64,000 bases of DNA from Henricia sp. BOLD:AAB3569 (GCA_037783545.1 JBBELK010001007.1:186001-250000); one strand, 5' to 3'. Positions 9,402-20,996 are shown, counted from the stretch's first letter. Made by a program: numbers and translations. The notes: generated by a model not told the origin, from the sequence alone.

Positions 9402-11160
9402 TGAGCAACACACATTCTTGTTTGGAATATTTTCCGTGATGTGCGTACACGTATATACCCGATGGCGTTTATTAATACAGACTAATCCGACGAAGGAAAA
9501 CTGCGGTGTATCTCCAAGGTATTTACATGACGTCACAGTGGAAATTCAGCTCATTAACATTGGAGTAATCACAATTAAGAGGGCGGGCTCACTAAATGTT
9601 GCTCGGATTACACTATACGCAGTTGTATTTTTCCTACAAAGATGGCTGTCTGTGAGAGTGGTCTATATAGGTAAAAGAGAGTGTGCTCGGCAAATGCATT
9701 TTACTTTTTCTTTTATCACCAGACAGGTGCCGGGGCACAAGTGCCATCAATTGAGTTTTTAGTCTCACAGAACTGTATTCAAACAAACATTGTTTTTCAA
9801 ACATCCTGCAGGCTTTTGTTTTTATTTATCTTTTGTTTAAAGCCCCAATACATCATTTGAAGTTACCAAAAATGTTAGTTGACAAGAGAAAACCGAATAA
9901 AGTGTTGGTTGCAAACACCACATGATTTGTTTCCATGTAAAATGGTACCAATTGCCAACTGAAGGTGGTTTTATTTTTTAAATAAGTTGTCTGCAGACAA
10001 CGTTTTTACCTGGATTTTTAGGTTTTCTGAAGTATTACTGCATCTCTGGGGCTAACATTTCTACAAGGCAATTTTCTCGACAAAGGCTTTTAATTACGTG
10101 TGGAAATAACGCCGTTTTTAACAGTTTACCAATCATGTACTCTATCTTTAAAGCCCATTTGCAGATGAAAAATGTATTCCTGTGTCATGTAGGCTGCACA
10201 AATTTCAGCTTCACTAAGTACAATTTTGGGTCTCTGGAAATGATAAAAATAGGTCTTTGAGGTCTATAATGGCAGGAAATATATATATTTGTTTGATTAA
10301 TTTTGATGACAAGTTATAAGTTTTCTTGGCAACCTACTGGCTAGTTATTGTTCTTTATAAAAATGACGCACCTGCAACAAGGTCTGTCGAGACTGTGTTT
10401 GTTTAACCCCTAGAGGTGATTTAGTAAAATTGGCTAGCAGATCACTGGTATTGAACAGTCATTAGGGCACACTAGCAAATATCATTGTACCTTACACTAA
10501 CTCTTCTACAATTCGGATGATCAAAGTCTGGTTAAAGAAAGAAAACTTTGTAAATTCACAAGATGTTTAACAATGTTTTAAAAACTGTGTTGATACTAGA
10601 ATAATCATGGAAAATGAAAGAATATTATCCTTTATTCATTTGATAAAATATTTGCATCAACGGTGCTTTATCGATCATGAAACTCCTAATTGAAATTTGT
10701 AACTTTCAGCAATCAAGTATATCTGAATTCTGTAAAAAAATCTGTAAAAAGCCAGTTTTATAGTTTAATAGAAAGCGAAGAAATGTATTTTGAATTATGT
10801 ACAAAATTACACACTGGAATGATTCATTCAGAACCCAAATTCATTGCTTATAATGCAATTATCTCATTTTTAATAGTTCTTGTTCATATTTTTTTGTATC
10901 AATGTATCGGTAGTACAACATCATGGTGATTAATTAAAATTCTGCGATGAGGGGGGAGAAAATCTAGTGTGTTGAACTCAGTTATTATGTGTGCTTGCCT
11001 TAATAGAATGCGGATTGAAAACCTGGAGAACAAAAGACAAGGTGAAAGTATTTGTGAGTTCGTACAAAGCAAGATGTACATGAAGTTCGAAGGGGGAGGG
11101 GGAGTTGGGAAAGACATTTCTGAGTAACAGGAAAAACAGACTGCAAACATGTTTTAGACA
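9402..11160. repeat. Tandem-unit flank block (R1)
   Basis: Homologous to 21906-22944 plus 35011-35400 downstream of copy B and to about 45730-46690 downstream of copy C, so it is part of the tandem unit. It contains a CRE-plus-TATA-like block (9528-9670) and a TTAA MITE (about 9841-10153). Its first 1.1 kb is repeated again at 11448-12581. Confidence 0.7.
9528..9730 (+). promoter_or_regulatory. Possible promoter: CRE and TATA box conserved between repeats
   Basis: A palindromic TGACGTCA (9528-9535) lies about 130 bases upstream of TATATA (9664-9669), followed by a conserved segment ending ATCACCAGACAG/GTGCC that could be a leader with a splice donor. The same arrangement occurs at 11467 and 11599. 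The TATA part recurs at 22027 and, degraded, near 45820. No transcript evidence is available. Confidence 0.35.
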
Positions 11161-11329
11161 GGGTCACACTAGTCTACTACAACTAAGGGGCCACCTATAA
11201 AGTACGTAGGCATGGGGGAGGTGGGGTGGCGGGGGGAGGGGGGATATATTGTGTACGGGGGCGGTGGTATAAAATGTAAAGATTCAAGGCAAAATCTAGC
11301 ACTCAATAGGCACTCTCTTTTCACAGCAG

Positions 11330-14320
11330 GGTGAAGGGAGAACATTTGCTCAAATCTACATCCACGTTGGAAATTACCACGAGGAAGGTCAACGGAGAAT
11401 TTACCTACAACAAGAACATGGTCATAACTTCTCAGAACACACCATGTGTATTTACATGTATTTAAATGACGTCACAATGGAAATACACCTCAGTAACTAT
11501 GGAATAATCACAAGAGGGCGGGCTCACTAAATGTTGCTCGGATGACACTATACGCAGTTGTATTTTTCATACAAAGATGGCTGTCTGTGAGAGTGGTCTA
11601 TATAGGTAAAGAGAGTGTGCTCGGCAAATGCATTTTACTTTTTCTTTTATCACCAGACAGGTGCCGGGGCACAATTGCCATCAATTGAGTTTTTAGTCTC
11701 ACAGAACTGTATTCAAACAAACATTTTTTTACAAACATCCTGCAGGCTTTTGTTTTGATTTATCTTTTGTTTAAAGCCCCAATACATCATTTGAAGTTAC
11801 CAAAAATGTTAGTTGACAAGAGAAAACCGAATAAAGTGTTGGTTGCAAACACCACATGATTTGTTTCCATGTAAAATGGTACCAATTGCCAACTGAAGTT
11901 TGTTTTATTTTTTAAATAGGCTATCTGCAGACAACGTTTTTACCTGGATTTTTTAGGTTTTCTGAAGTATTACTGCATCTCTGGGGCTAACATTTCTACA
12001 AGGAAATTTTTCTCGACAAAGGCTTTTAATTACGTGTGGAAATAACGCCGTTTTTAACAGTTTACCAATCATGTACTCTATCTTTAAAGCCCATTTGCAG
12101 ATGAAAAATGTATTCCTGTGTCATGTAGGCTGCACAAATTTCAGCTTCACTAAGTACAATTTTGGGTCTCTGGAAATGATAAAAATAGGTCTTTGAGGTC
12201 TATAATGGCAGGAAATATATATATTTGTTTGATTAATTTTGATGACAAGTTTAAGTTTTCTTGGCAACCTACTGGCTAGTTATTGTTCTTTATAAAAATG
12301 ACGCACCTGCAACAAGGTCTGTCAAGACTGTGTTTTTTTTTAACCCCTTTTTTAACTGGCTATAGCAGATCACTGGTATTGAACAGTCATCAGGGCACAC
12401 TAGCAAATATCATTGTACCTTACACTAACTCTTCTACAATTCGGATGATCGAAGTCTGGTTAAAGAAAGAAAACTTTGTAAATTCACAAGATGTTTAACA
12501 ATGTTTTAAAAACTGTGTTGATACTAGAATAATCATGGAAAATGAAAGAATATTATCCTTTATTCATTTGATAAAATATCAAATTTACCTACAACAAGAA
12601 CATGGTCATAACTTCTCAGAACACACCATGTATGCCCTACAGATGATGTTACATGACATCAATCCATATGTTCAATCCTTCAGAGCTGTATCACATCTGC
12701 CACAAGAAGTTGTTTGCTGTAGAAAGGACAACAAACCAACTGCTGACCACAACAGAAGATACAACTTACCTGAGGTGAACAAAGTTTTTCTACTAGCATT
12801 GAACGATTCCAGTAAACCTGCCGACGTTGTCATACACTTGAAGGATGGTGGTGTAGCCTACGTCGAATCAATGACCTCAACAGAACATTTGATCCACTTC
12901 ATTTTATCCTTTTTTTTTCATACGGTCAGGATGGCTGACATGTAGACCTACATCGGTCAATGCAGGATGGAAGTGAATGTGCCAAAATCTCGCCAACTAT
13001 GTTGTTTAGTTACAGAGTCCAAGTCAGATAAGGACGATCTGGCAGACTTTTTCAGGAATATCTCTGTTCGATGTGGTACAAAGCCGAAAGAATGAAACTT
13101 AGCTGGTACAAACTCAATAAAAACAAGATCCGGGCAGAAAAATACAACGGCCTCGTGGATGCCATCCACTTGAATGACGACAGTAACTTACACAATCTTG
13201 GCCAAAGACTGATCTTACCAGCCACGCATTATGGCAGTCCAAGATGGTACCAAGACAGCTTCCAAGATGCCATGGCCATTGTTATACATTATGGTCGACC
13301 TCATTTGTTTGTGACCTTCACTGCACACTCCAAGTGGCCAGAAATAACAAACAGTCTGTATCCTGGAGAAGAAACAACAGATAGGCCTGACATAGAATTT
13401 TCAACATGAAAGTCAAATAACTCCTTCACGATATCACCAAATAAAAATATCTTAGGCAAGGTTAAAGCTATGGTTGGTATGGTTGATATCCTAAAACGGG
13501 GTCTTCCTCACATCCATCTGATGTTTACTCTTCAGGAACAAGATGTCCCCAAAAACCCAGGCGACTACGACAATCCCATGTTGTATGACCTCTTCACAAA
13601 GTTCATGATGGACCCTGTGCAGGCGTCAACCAACGCAGTCCATGTGTTACAAATAACGTCTGCGACAAAGGCTTCCCAAAGAAGCTACACCAACATACCA
13701 TTCATTCCGACCATACTTACCTAATCTACAGAAGGAGATCTACACTTTAAGGTGGACACACTGCAGACATTTGGGTCAACAGCATCCAAGAGAATATCTC
13801 CATCGACAACAGATGGGTTGTTCCTTACAACCCAGTAGTACATGTACTTCTGAAGTACAAAGCACACATCTGTCGGTGGAGTCAAATACTTGTACAAGTA
13901 CATAAATAAGGGCGCTGGCCGTGTAATGGTTGAAACAATCACCAAAGACCAAATAACACCAGATGAAATACAGAAGTTTTCATCTAAGCCACAAGTACCC
14001 TGCTGTACAAAAACTACCAATTCATCTTCCAAATGAACAGACGGTCTTAATTCAGGAAAACATACACCCTGCGGAGGCAGCAGCTACCTTTAAGAAGACG
14101 CAGCTAACATAATATTTCACCCTCAACACAATTGACCCAAATGCACTGCAGCACCTGCACATTGACATCCTGAGGCATTACACACACGGTACAGTAAAAC
14201 CAAGCAATTCACCATGTTGGGCACGATGTACTCCTTGCGTTTTCCTCGATACCTTCTACACAACTTCACCAGGGTCCATCGCCGGCACAGCAGGACAAAA
14301 TCAACCTTGGACAAAACCAA
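11330..14320 (+). pseudogene. Helitron Rep (HUH) fragment, split and frameshifted
   Basis: Pieces of the Helitron replication-initiator protein lie in several frames on the plus strand. In order: a segment around FAQIYIHVGNYHEEGQRR (11345-11447), the LQMMLHDINPYVQSF and DVVIHLKDGGVAYVES region (12640-12870), YGSPRWYQDSFQDAMAIV then RPHLFVTFTAHSKWPEI (13230-13345), the HUH motif in KRGLPHIHLMF (about 13490-13525), a VDNRWVVPYNP block (about 13805-13845) and a piece ending near 14310. HUH enzymes nick and rejoin DNA through a catalytic tyrosine during rolling-circle transposition. No helicase domain or hairpin end is seen, and many indels break the frame. The ORF is interrupted by the R2 insertion at 11448-12581. 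Confidence 0.75.
11448..12581. repeat. R2: 1134-bp copy of the array flank inside the Helitron fragment
   Basis: Closely similar to R1 (about 9518-10650), with small indels. It is bordered by a 50-bp perfect direct repeat of Helitron sequence (11398-11447 and 12582-12631, both starting AATTTACCTACAACAAGAAC). The Helitron reading continues from the second copy, so the block was inserted with duplication of 50 bp of its target. Confidence 0.85.
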
Positions 14321-15009
14321 CATTTTTAGTCATAGGTCCTATAGGTTTTTCTTGTAAATTCGTGAACTAAAATGTTGGTTAAAGTTATACATTGTCTGTA
14401 CGTGGTTCTCAGCAAATTCGATTTGTTTTTTTCTCCGAACGAATTTTTAAAGCATTTACTTTACTTTTACAAAATAAAAACATAATATGTTTGTATTGTA
14501 AACATCAGCAAGTCTTTGAAAAACGCCGTTTTTACGGCCTTTTTTGCGGCTTTGAGGATTAGGCCTATGCCTACTGTAAAATTCACTGTAAAATACCGCT
14601 TGCTTGAACGAATTTGCAGCCCAAATGGAATTTTAAGAAACGGCGCAAACCTCCTCGAAAAAGGTGTTATTTGGGCCCAGTTTATTTATTTATTTATTCA
14701 TTTCTGTGGCAAAGGTTTCATCTTCGTCCATTTTTATTTATACAACAATAAACGTTATGTTTTGTTGCTGCATGCACGACGCGTGAGTTCAGGCGATGGC
14801 GTCATCACAAAAGTACTCGGACGGATCCAATATTTTGTTTTGGGGGGAATGGCCCCACGCTCTATGTACGTTGATCAGCATTCTCATTTCCCTACAGTGC
14901 TACCGCTGATAATTTGACAGCATTTGTTTTCACACATACATGTATGATAACTGATCACTTCATTTCTCTAGCGTTTAACGTAGGCCAAATCCTCGCTGGT
15001 TTTGGGTTG
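14321..15009. other. Upstream region of copy B shared with copy C
   Basis: No gene is seen. It is homologous to parts of 36330-38270, upstream of copy C. The site GGTTAAAGTTATACATTG near 14383 is uninterrupted here and holds a 576-bp MITE in copy C. Confidence 0.6.
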
Positions 15010-15189
15010 GATATGTCATTTAAGAAAGTGATTGTCACGTCACAGTTGTTAACTCAAACTCGCGCCGCGCGCTACGCCCAGGCAGCCAAGGTACAAAAAC
15101 CCAGTGTTGTCCTTAGAAACGGCACACTGCGTGTATGCTGTGTAAACAGTGTGGACGCCCTTTTTTCAGGAGAATTTTCATCGATTCGA
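15010..15189 (+). promoter_or_regulatory. Conserved proximal promoter/5' leader of copy B
   Basis: This block is strongly conserved with 38268-38455 upstream of copy C, although the reading frame is not conserved between them, so it is more likely regulatory than coding. It holds a CRE-like GTCACGTCAC (15034-15043), a CG-rich stretch (CGCGCCGCGCG) and GTTGTCCTTAGAAAC (15106-15120), which fits the loose RFX X-box pattern RYYNYY-N3-RRNRAC. RFX factors drive ciliary genes in animals; the assignment here is an inference. Confidence 0.4.
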
Positions 15190-18100
15190 ATGCGATTTTT
15201 CCTGATTTTTGCGATAATTTTGTGGACTTCAGTCGACTCGACTGTGAGGTAGGTTTTAGATAAACATGTTCATGATGTTTAAGTTTTTGTAACTTTGTTA
15301 GGCCTAGGCTAAGCTAAGTTAAGTCAAGTAGGCCCATTTAAGATTAAGCTAGGCCAACATTAGACAAATCTCTTTCCTAACTTTATACCCTCAACTTTAG
15401 TTATAGTGTTACACTAAAACTAGCCTAGCCTAGGTTTATGCAGCTTTCTTTCTTTCTTTCTCTTTTGTTAACAAGATAAGAGTTCCCGGATGGCCGGAGG
15501 GCTAGGCTAGAGGGTATAGGCCTATACTATATAAAGGTTCGAGCTGGCATGTGCAAACCACGTTTTTTGTAAAAAATAATGATTTCTTTCCTGATTTTTG
15601 TTCCTAGTTCACAGACCCTGAGCACCATCTCGGGTCCCTTCCAGGGCAATCCTGCCATCTCTGCCCTGACTAGTGATGACTGCCTTTCAACTGCTGATTG
15701 GCATGAGATCATCCTCATCACTGCAGTCCCGATAGCTGCTGGCTTTGGACTGCTGCTGCTCGCGGCCTTTCTCAAAGATCTCAGACAGGCTTGCAAGGTA
15801 GGCCAACAAGTCAACAAGTCTGTAAACTTACTAGCATTAAACTTTTAAAGTGTCTAGTGTGTCCAGATCTGATCACATTTCTGAGGCGCCCATTTTTGCA
15901 ATGGGTGTTTAGATTTTGTACCATATCATTTGTCATATTTTTCTCATTACCAATCTGAAAATTTGTGCTCTTCGCCTCTTAATCTGTATATTTTTAAGGA
16001 TATTGTCAAAAAGTACTGATCTTTTGTAAACTAATTTAAATCCATGCCATAAACAGTGCATGTTTGCTTCCACACCAAATTGGAGATTGCAAATTTCATG
16101 TTTCCTTACCAATGGCTAGTATTCATGGTATTTTGGGAGGTATTTTATATGAATTTTAGGTTAGAGCAAATTCCATTATCTAGCCAAATCTGAAAAAGCA
16201 GAGCTCCTTTTCAAGGAGTGTGTTTAGATTCTTTTACAGAAAGGTTGAATTTTAACCTAAAAATCATATAAAATACCTCCCCAAAATACTATCCATTGGT
16301 AAGAAAACATGAAATTTACAATCTCCAATTTGGATGTGAAAGCAAAAATGGTGTAATTTCTGCACTGCTTGATGAAATAAATTAGTTTACAAAACATCCG
16401 TGTTTTATTACGATATCCTTAAAAAATATATGGATTGAGAACGCGAAATTTCAGACTGGTATTGAGAAAAATATGACAAACGGGCTCGAAAAAATTATGT
16501 GGACACGCTCCTTTAAAGGCCCAGTACATGTATCATTTGCAATGACCCCAAAAAGTAATCGACGAGTTTTCAGGGGAAAAGTTCTGAAAGTAAAGATTGA
16601 ATTAATAGCAACTATCCAATGAAAGGTTTTTGCTCAAAATGATATAATTTTACCAGAAAATAATCCGTAAAGATGAATTTTTTTAGATCATTTGCAAACG
16701 ATTTACTTATTTTTGGTTCGCATCATATCTACGCGGTCAACTGAGAACGAATAATTGAAACACCCCGCCAAGACCAGGAAAACGCATATGGATTTTCATG
16801 GGTTTTTTAAACGTGGTACATTTTACAATTTCTTCGGATGAGTTTTTTGATGTCTTTCTTTTGATTTATAATGGTTTTATTCGCAGGATCGCTCAAAAAC
16901 ATATCATACTGCAGGGCCTTTAAAGCCCTAATACATCATTTGCAGTTGCCCAAAATTTAATTTCAAGAGTTGACCAGAAACCAATAAAGTGTTAATTGCA
17001 GTGGTAACAAATACCACATTTTTTTTTCGTGTAAAATAGTTCCTTTGTGGGAGAAATTGCCAACTGAAAGTGGGTTTTGTGTTTTGTTTTAAAAGTTGTC
17101 TGCTACCTTTTTTTATCCTTCATTTACACACCAAAAAAATTCATGGATTTCTGAAGTATTACTGCATCTATGTGGCTGAAACTTTAACAAGGCATTTTCT
17201 CGACATAGGCTTTTAATTACGAGTGCTAAAAACGACATTTATACAGTTACCATTCATGTACAGTACTGTATCTTTAAGTCAAGATTCTTGGTATGTAATA
17301 GTAATGTATGATTAATCCTCCTTTTTCTTTGCTTCAAACAGAGCAATCGTTCCTGCCCTCCAGCTCCTCAAACCATCAGAGCTAAAAAGGAACGCACCTA
17401 CGTCATAGACGTTGAATACGGAGGCCGGACATGGGGTTCATTCCTGCGTTGGTGTGCTGTGCAGACATCAGCCGAAATAAAAAACCGACGTCTAGTGAGA
17501 CTCCGTGGAAGTACTGGCTTTAGCAACTGGTAAGATTATACTACCTTATGTGCATTTATGCGAGTTCAGATATAAACCCAAGTTTGACTGACGATTTCTC
17601 TCTTGTTACTAAATAGTTTCCTTGAATTTGGTATCATTCCAAAGCCCTGTTATTCTTCGTTACAATGATGTGTCAATTGTTATGATTAAGCAATTTAGGG
17701 ATGTTCAGCCCAGCAGAATATGAGGATGGGTGTAACAAAATGCATTGATTTTGTAATAGATTGGATTCCCCTTTTGCTTGGAGAATGCGAATGTGTATAC
17801 TGTCAATACACATTTTGGCAATATCAATGCATTATTTTGTAACATTTCACTTTACACCCACCCCCATATTCAGCTGAGCTGCACATCCCCAAATTGCCTA
17901 ATCATAACAAATGACAAATCATTGTAAAGAAGAATAACAGGGCTTTCCGGTGATACCAAATTCAAGGAAAATGATTTTATAACAAGAGAGCATTGTCAGT
18001 CAAACTCGAGTTTTGGAGGAGTTTAATATAATGTTTGTTTGATTATGGTACATGTATTTTTTTCTTTTCTGTCCTCCAGGGTGTCTTTTGATCTGGTTCT

Positions 18101-20996
18101 TGGAAAGAAATCAGAACAGAAGACGATGACGACCCCTCGCGCCATCGGTAAGCTGGTAGCTGTGGAGTCGAAATATCCACCAATAAGCGACAGGCTCCAC
18201 CCCAGGGCATTGCCAACTTCCAACAGCAAGGCCTGTCTGAGAGGACTCTTCAAAAGGGCATGTGATATGTAAGCATTTGTCAAAAGACAAATAGTTGTAT
18301 TAAACAATTAATGTCCCATTGTATCATTTGCATTGACCAACATTTTCACTTTTTGAGTTGACAGCAATGGCAACAAAGACCACATGATTTTTGTTAATGT
18401 CAAAGATTGTACCTAAACAAATTATCATTCACAAAAACCATGCATTGATTTAAAACGTTGTATGAAGCATCGATGCGTCTTTGTAGCTGAAATGTCTGCA
18501 TATTAGTTTACCAACATTCTTTAGATATCCTATGCCAGGAATCTGTAAAAGGTTTTATCTTGCAAATGATACATTGGCCTTCAAAGCCCCAATACATAAT
18601 TTGCAGTGACCCAAAATTTTACTTGACGAGTTAATGAGAAAAACCCAACTAAAAGTGTTGATAGCAATGGTAACAAGCACAACATGATTTATTCCCGTGT
18701 AAAATGGTACCTTTGTGGGAGAAATTGCCCCCTCTGCTTTTTTTAAAAAGTTGTCTGCAGACAACTTTTTTTGTACCATTCACTCACACAAAAACCATGC
18801 ATTTTTAAGGTTTTGTGAAGTAGTACTGCATCCATGTTGCTGACATTTCTACAAGGCAGTTTATCAACGTTATTCTTTAGTTATGTAATGCTGTTGTAAC
18901 TGTTTTTAAAAGTTTTCCAATAAATTGGTCTTTAGGTATAGGTTGTACTTTACCTGAAGTCAATTAAATATAGTCTGAACATTGAGATGGATAACAAAAA
19001 TAAAGTTTTTTGTTCTTCTATTTTCAGTGAGATCAGACGTATCTATGCCAAGGACACTAGGACACAAGACCATTACTTCACCGACAGTGGTCGAAGCAGT
19101 GGTGGCTTCTCATCGACAGATCAAGGGATTATCACCACCCTGCCGCTGTTATATTCAGCCACTCCGCCCAAAACCAAAATCAGCTACTTCGCCTACTACT
19201 TCACGAATGCTTCCCTGTGGACCTCCACATTCATGCCCCAATACCAAGGCAATTTCACCGGAGTACGACACGTCACCCTCTTGTTTATGTGTATCAGTCA
19301 CACCATGGTTGCTGCCGATGCGTTGTCCATGTTAGCAGTGGAATCGTCCATGGAGGAGTCTATTGTGCTCAGCTGGCCTAATTATAATCTGACCTTATCT
19401 GTGGTAGTTAGAGCAGCCGTAGCTGGTGCCGTAGTCTTTGCATTCATTGGCATTGTTGAGATGATCTTCCGTGCCGCACCAACTGTATGGTCGCTACATC
19501 CACCTGGTATACCCGTGCTATACGATGCGTCTCTATCCCCCGACGTGACAATCAACCCTACTAGTGACAATAACAACAATTCCAAGAATGACATCAAGCT
19601 TGCTGTTAGTTCCAACTGCAACGCAGCAAGCTCAGGGTACTGCTTTCAGACAAGCGACGTAACCTGGATTCCTTGCTTGTCTACATCAATTGACTTCAAG
19701 AGCAGTTCCTTCATAACTGACGCGGTGACATCTTATCAACCAAGGTCTACTTCAAGTGCTTCTGCTGCCAGGAGCAGTTCATCACTATTTTCCAATGAGT
19801 CAATTGAGAAAGCAAGACCCGATGACAACCATGATGGCAAGACCATTCCGGCAATTGAGGACCGTTCAACCCACACTGAGACCATGAAGCAGACTTCTTT
19901 AATCAAGACAATTCTCCATGAGCCATTACGGAGCCGACCTGAATCTATCTCTTGCACTGCGCCTGAAACCAAAAAGATCACTATCCAGAATCAGGCAGCA
20001 GACGACAACCACCGTACTGCACACAGTGAGCAGTACAAGTTCCAAAACCGTGACCCTTCGGAAGAATTCGTATCCTATTTTGCTGTTCTCACAGAGGAGA
20101 ATATCAAGACAGCTAAGGTGAAGCGCAACAAGAATTACATCCACACGTTTACCGACATGGGAAATGCTAAAATTGTCAAGGACGTGTCCGACATGGACGA
20201 GATGAATATAATCTCCGTTCTCGATGATATTCCACCAGTTAAGACAAATGCTGATGAAAACACCCCAGCTGCAGTGACAACTCGTGCCGATTACATCCTC
20301 AATATTCCCATAGATTTTGAGCTGCCGAGCGTGACCATACAGACAAGCACTGGCATCCGGTCGGTCTTCTTCGGGATTAGAAAATGGTTTTCGGTATTGC
20401 TGTCTAAAGCCAGACTCGATATTGGCGGTGACAACAAGCTGGAAGTGACTGAAAACGATTCTTCCATGAAAACCCCAGATGAAAACACAAGCGTGCTGCC
20501 TGTCCCACAGGGAGCTGCTACTAACCATCACATCCAACCAGGGCCCAGTGGAGCCAAAACCAAGCACACCGCCTCAAGCTGGCTTCCTATTAGTGGAAAT
20601 AACAACTGCGATACTGAAGAAAAGTCGATCAATTCCGATAACAACCTCCAAGGCTCTGTCTTCCAAACAGCGAGCGACATGATCGAGTACAATCCCGTCT
20701 CTTCATCCACCAATTGGAGCAGCATCCAATCAGTTCAGAATGCCTTGAAGAAACAACTCACTCCAGTCGCAATGTTCATTCCTTTAATCTACCACGTCCT
20801 TCTGATTGCGTCCTGCGTGCTTGCGGTGTGGTGGTCCATATACTCCCTCCATGGTATTTGTTGGAGCGCCTTCTGGGAGTGGGCTGCCACTGCCGTCGCA
20901 GCTGTTCTCATCCAGGCTATCGTCTATGATACCATCAAGGCTGCCATCATAACGTTTCTCAAGCCAAAACCAAAGCCCTACTCTATCATTCTTTAA
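15190..20996 (+). CDS. Minimal polycystin-1-like membrane protein, copy B (complete)
   Basis: Five exons join in frame to 864 residues: 15190-15248, 15608-15797, 17342-17529, 18080-18268 and 19028-20996. Every junction has GT-AG sites and matching phase (2, 0, 2, 2). Residues 1-17 look like a signal peptide (MRFFLIFAIILWTSVDS). A ~35-residue lumenal stretch with one Cys precedes TM1 (about 54-75). Residues 76-289 form a segment of unclear fold. TM2 (about 290-311) follows the SLWTSTFMPQYQGNFTGVRH stretch, which resembles the S-x-FTRxQR entry to TM2 of polycystin-1. TM3 is about 332-356. A Ser/Thr-rich loop of some 430 residues leads to TM4 (789-811) and TM5 (about 823-846). The tail ends YSIIL, a possible class II PDZ ligand. 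The ectodomain, GAIN/GPS, a clear PLAT domain and the pore are missing. I chose the ATG at 15190 because copy C keeps the same ATG and peptide while the frame upstream is not shared. Role unknown; it could pair with a TRPP channel. Confidence 0.75.
15849..16512. repeat. Long foldback MITE flanked by TTAA, intron 2 of copy B
   Basis: An imperfect inverted repeat of about 660 bp; left arm starts AGTGTCTAGTGTGTCC and right arm ends GTGGACACGCTCCT. TTAA stands on both sides (15845-15848 and 16513-16516). In copy C the left part of this element is missing and the right part survives from 39369. The element at 55776-56134 has the same type of termini (AGGAGCGTG). Confidence 0.8.
16517..16919. repeat. 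TTAA MITE, AGGCCC family, intron 2 of copy B
   Basis: Ends AGGCCCAGTAC and GCAGGGCCT are short inverted repeats, with TTAA on both sides (16513-16516, 16920-16923). The element is absent from the corresponding place in copy C (39805-39808), which gives an empty site. A related inverted copy is at 47015-47527. Confidence 0.85.
16924..17273. repeat. TTAA MITE, AGCCCYAATACAT family, intron 2 of copy B
   Basis: Begins AGCCCTAATACATCATTTGC after TTAA (16920-16923) and ends before TTAA at 17274-17277. Relatives occur at about 9841-10153, 11776-12093, 18584-18936, 37346-37515, 39809-40150, 41481-41810 and 55632-56215. Confidence 0.7.
17579..18012. repeat. Palindromic MITE in intron 3 of copy B
   Basis: Two arms of nearly 190 bp face each other; the ends read AAGTTTGACTGACGATTTCT and its complement. 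Copy C has the same element in the same intron (about 40450-40920), so it predates the duplication. A third copy is at 50303-50716. Confidence 0.85.
18310..18936. repeat. Two further MITEs in intron 4 of copy B
   Basis: The first (about 18310-18580) has inverted termini around CCCATTGTATCATTTGCA. The second (about 18584-18936) starts AAAGCCCCAATACATAATTTG and belongs to the AGCCCYAATACAT family. Both are present in intron 4 of copy C. Confidence 0.6.

Noticed and set aside
12535-12640. Start of the Helitron ORF at the ATG near 12535
   Set aside because: The first ~15 codons are R2 flank sequence; the real Helitron reading enters from 11345-11447 and resumes at 12582.
14914-15189. N-terminal extension of copy B upstream of the ATG at 15190
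   Set aside because: The frame is open but copy C, which is conserved here at the DNA level, does not keep this frame, while both keep the signal-like peptide from the inner ATG.
15190-20996. TRPP pore or EF-hand/coiled-coil tail in copy B
   Set aside because: I looked for the polycystin channel motif region after TM5; the ORF stops 20 residues after it and no further exons follow in the shared flank.
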